The notes under the pieces: model-generated | Databases searched by the model: none | The model's input: only the letters and a program-made list of their open reading frames with translations | Told to the model about the DNA's origin: nothing | Shown: positions 61,777 through 64,000 of the stretch, piece after piece | Layout of the letters: the number at the start of each line of letters is the position of its first letter | How positions within the stretch are numbered: position 1 is the stretch's first letter | Translations under genes and position numbers: made by a program | DNA from: Pectobacterium sp. A5351 | Lineage (GTDB): Bacteria > Pseudomonadota > Gammaproteobacteria > Enterobacterales > Enterobacteriaceae | Length of the DNA stretch: 64,000 bases | Assembly: GCF_028335745.1 (NCBI RefSeq) | Contig: NZ_CP116477.1 | Span: forward strand, 2,604,001-2,668,000 | Reading direction: 5' to 3'

Positions 61777-64000
61777 TTACATCAGGCTATCAATGAGACA
61801 CTTCAGGGAGTGTCTTAACCCTGTCAACGCTGCGCTGACGCCTTGCTCATCAACATTACTCAGTATGTCTCGCGCCTGGCGCAATTCAGATAACGGTTCA
61901 ATCAGCGTTGATGAACTCGCGGTCGTGGACTGCCTCACTAAACGCTCAAGCAATACCAATTGAGACACCCAGCGCTGGATAAACCGCTGGCGCGCTTCTA
62001 CCGGCATCGCCATTAACCGTTCAGGTTCTTCCAGCAAACGGTCTATCGCTTTCATCCCGATATAATGCTGTTTTCCCGTCTGGTCGAGAATAGCAGCACT
62101 GGCCTGCAAATCAGACAACGTGCGCGTGAGCGTCGCTGTCACCAATTCCTCCTGCGGAGGAAATGTGCCGCTGTGCGACAACGATATCACCAGCCAGGGA
62201 CGGGATTTCTGATAGACTTCGCTGGCCTGCATAAAATCGAGCCCCCGAAAGCCGATCGCCGTCTGCGAAAATTCCTGTTCGCTAATTTCGCCAAAATAGC
62301 CGAAGCTGCCATCGTAAACCTGATAGCCGCCCTCGGTGAGCCCCACCAAAACGAAGGCATGTGGGATCAGTTCGTCCTCATCAACGGTAATATCGTCAAA
62401 TAGCGGTCGTTGCAGATACTCGCTCTTACTCAGGCCATAGGAGGGAGAAAACGGCAAGTAATAATCGGAACCCGTGATAATGACCAGTCTGCCCTGATCC
62501 AATTCACTGAGGCAGTAAGCGCGATAGTCGGTCAGATCCGCAAGGAAACGTTTTTCAAACGAGAAGGAGAAGGTTTGCATGAGTGTGGGCCAGCCGAACA
62601 ATTCGCCATAATGCTGCTGATTGCTCAGTTGCATCCCACCGCTTTCTTCTGTCAATGTCAGCCCCAGCAACAGACTGCCATCCGCAGCACGCATGACACA
62701 GTCAGAGCAACTCAGCCCATAATTATGCTTCAGCGCTTCTCTGGCGGCGGAATAAATACAGCTCGCACTGATGTCGTAAAACTCCGGTTTAAAACCCGTG
62801 TTGTATCGCCATGCTGCCTCGGATGAGGCCTCGGAAGCGCCGACCTGCCGTTGGAGCTGATGCAAGCTCGTTTGTGAAAGCAGCATATTGATATTCAACG
62901 CCATGCCTGCCGATTTCGCTTTGGCAATAACCTGTACTGCCGACAGAGAATTTCCCCCGAGAGAAAGGAAGTCATCCTCATCACGGATATCACTCATTCC
63001 AAGTACGTTCTGCCAAATGGCTTTCAATGTCGGCGCTGCGCCCCTCTGTTCATCATTCGGGCGTCCGACAAAAGCGGTGGTGTTGCCAGCAAAAATAGCC
63101 TGTAGCAATTTCACATCCGCCGGATAGACTTTCCCTCGCAGCGGCTGCGGCGGTATGTTGATCGGAGGCGTAGAAGAGAGCGGCAGGTGACTGTGCCAAT
63201 CAACGTTAACTCGCAGCATCGACAACATCCCCAGTGTCTCCATTAGCGAGCTGGTTTCATCCCGCCCCGCACCGATTAGAGAGAGGCAAATATGGCTTTC
63301 CCGACAGTCCGCATGAGATTTCACCAGCGATGTCAGCCCCTTACCCGGCCCCACTTCAAGGAATAGCGTGTTCTTATCTGCCAGCAACAGCCGAAGCCCT
63401 TCGGTAAACCGCACCGGCTCACGAATCTGGCGCACCCAGTAATCCGCATTGGTGAGCGTTTTAGTACCGCATAGCTGGCCGGTAACGTTAGAGACCACCG
63501 GCACGCTCGGTTCAGCAAAAGTTATCGTCTCCAGCACTTGCGCATAGTCCGCCAGAATCGGATCCATAGTCCGCGAGTGGAAGGCACGGTTAACCTTCAA
63601 GTACCGGGTTTTGATATCTCTCTGTGCGCAGCGTTGCGCAAACGTGCTGATTTCCTCTTCAGACCCCGCAATCACACACAGCCCGCTGCTATTATCCAAC
63701 GCCACATCCAGGCTGCCACAGAGCAAACTTTCTGCCACATCCACCGGACACATGACCAACAGCATAGCGGCCTGTTCTGTCGCATTCATCAGACGCCCAC
63801 GTGCGCAGACCATGCGGACCGCATCGTCGAAGGAAAATACCCCCGCCACCGCTGCCGCCACGTATTCTCCCAGACTATGGCCGATCATCGCCGACGGCTT
63901 AACTCCCCAGGCGGCTAATAGTTGCACCAACGCGTACTCAACGATGAAAATTATTGGTTGAGCATATTCAGTATTGAACCAGTTCGTATCGTCATCGTCG
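61777..64000 (-). CDS. Polyketide synthase, ...AT-ACP with C-terminal C39/BtrH-like domain (5' part outside window)
   Basis: The frame is open to the window edge (AQPIIFIVEYALVQLL). Residues counted from the GTG at 63930: AT with GHSLGEY (Ser19) and RAFH at the selectivity site; ACP Ser328 in FLSLGGNSLSA; then ~340 residues that are no usual PKS domain. That part has Cys391 (SASCIYSAAREALKHNYGLS), a LDQGRLVIITGSDYYLPF segment, His524 (IPHAFVLVG) and Asp540 (YQVYDGSFG), the pattern of C39-like/BtrH_N domains that take acyl groups from carrier proteins. A helical tail of ~120 residues ends the protein. KS must lie beyond 64000. It is the most upstream gene of the operon seen here. Confidence 0.8.
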   Translation of the reverse strand, partial: DDDDTNWFNTEYAQPIIFIVEYALVQLLAAWGVKPSAMIGHSLGEYVAAAVAGVFSFDDAVRMVCARGRLMNATEQAAMLLVMCPVDVAESLLCGSLDVALDNSSGLCVIAGSEEEISTFAQRCAQRDIKTRYLKVNRAFHSRTMDPILADYAQVLETITFAEPSVPVVSNVTGQLCGTKTLTNADYWVRQIREPVRFTEGLRLLLADKNTLFLEVGPGKGLTSLVKSHADCRESHICLSLIGAGRDETSSLMETLGMLSMLRVNVDWHSHLPLSSTPPINIPPQPLRGKVYPADVKLLQAIFAGNTTAFVGRPNDEQRGAAPTLKAIWQNVLGMSDIRDEDDFLSLGGNSLSAVQVIAKAKSAGMALNINMLLSQTSLHQLQRQVGASEASSEAAWRYNTGFKPEFYDISASCIYSAAREALKHNYGLSCSDCVMRAADGSLLLGLTLTEESGGMQLSNQQHYGELFGWPTLMQTFSFSFEKRFLADLTDYRAYCLSELDQGRLVIITGSDYYLPFSPSYGLSKSEYLQRPLFDDITVDEDELIPHAFVLVGLTEGGYQVYDGSFGYFGEISEQEFSQTAIGFRGLDFMQASEVYQKSRPWLVISLSHSGTFPPQEELVTATLTRTLSDLQASAAILDQTGKQHYIGMKAIDRLLEEPERLMAMPVEARQRFIQRWVSQLVLLERLVRQSTTASSSTLIEPLSELRQARDILSNVDEQGVSAALTGLRHSLKCLIDSLM

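Overview
This window is bacterial chromosome from an enterobacterium, most likely a soft-rot Pectobacterium (inferred from gene order and protein similarity; no search was run). Positions 1-19322 carry the conserved enterobacterial block setB'-yeiW-yeiP(efpL)-yeiR-lpxT-mepS-yejABEF-yejG-bcr-rsuA-(yecH-like)-radD(yejH)-rplY-yejK-yejL-yejM-proL. The rtn/pdeN gene that lies between mepS and yejA in E. coli is absent. An array of about five 75-bp repeats sits there instead.

A genomic island begins directly behind the tRNA-Pro(GGG) gene (19246-19322). It opens with a P4-type tyrosine integrase and an AlpA-like regulator. Next come nested insertion sequences (a truncated transposase pair interrupted by a 1244-bp IS3-family element) and a truncated DUF4326 gene. 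A module made of a mobC-like fragment and a ccdBA toxin-antitoxin pair occurs twice, about 10.4 kb apart (24.1-25.0 kb and 34.5-35.4 kb). The first copy also keeps an ardC antirestriction gene. Between the copies lie an AT-rich ABC-three-component (ABC-3C) type cassette, a 17-bp tRNA-Asn 3'-end sequence like the attachment core of Yersinia high-pathogenicity-type islands, a lipoprotein gene, and an OmpR-type two-component system divergent from a MipA/OmpV porin-like gene. No second proL end was recognised, so the island probably runs past the right edge.

From 36.0 kb to the right edge the island holds a hybrid NRPS/PKS cluster. One long minus-strand operon, read from right to left, encodes: a PKS (AT-ACP plus a C-terminal C39/BtrH-like domain, 5' part outside the window); a ClbP-type membrane serine peptidase; an NRPS C-A(Asn)-PCP-E; a PKS KS-AT-KR-ACP-C; a type II thioesterase; a darcynin-like small protein; an NRPS C-A(Asn)-PCP; a GNAT acetyltransferase; an NRPS with a half C domain followed by A(Gln)-PCP; a PKS KS-AT-KR-ACP; and an MdfA-like exporter. 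A phosphopantetheinyl transferase faces it. An Asn-loading C-A-T-E starter together with a periplasmic three-helix ClbP-like peptidase is the signature of the N-acyl-D-Asn prodrug strategy known from colibactin, xenocoumacin and zwittermicin. The rest of the line differs from those systems as I know them, so this is the best candidate in the window for an undescribed pathway.
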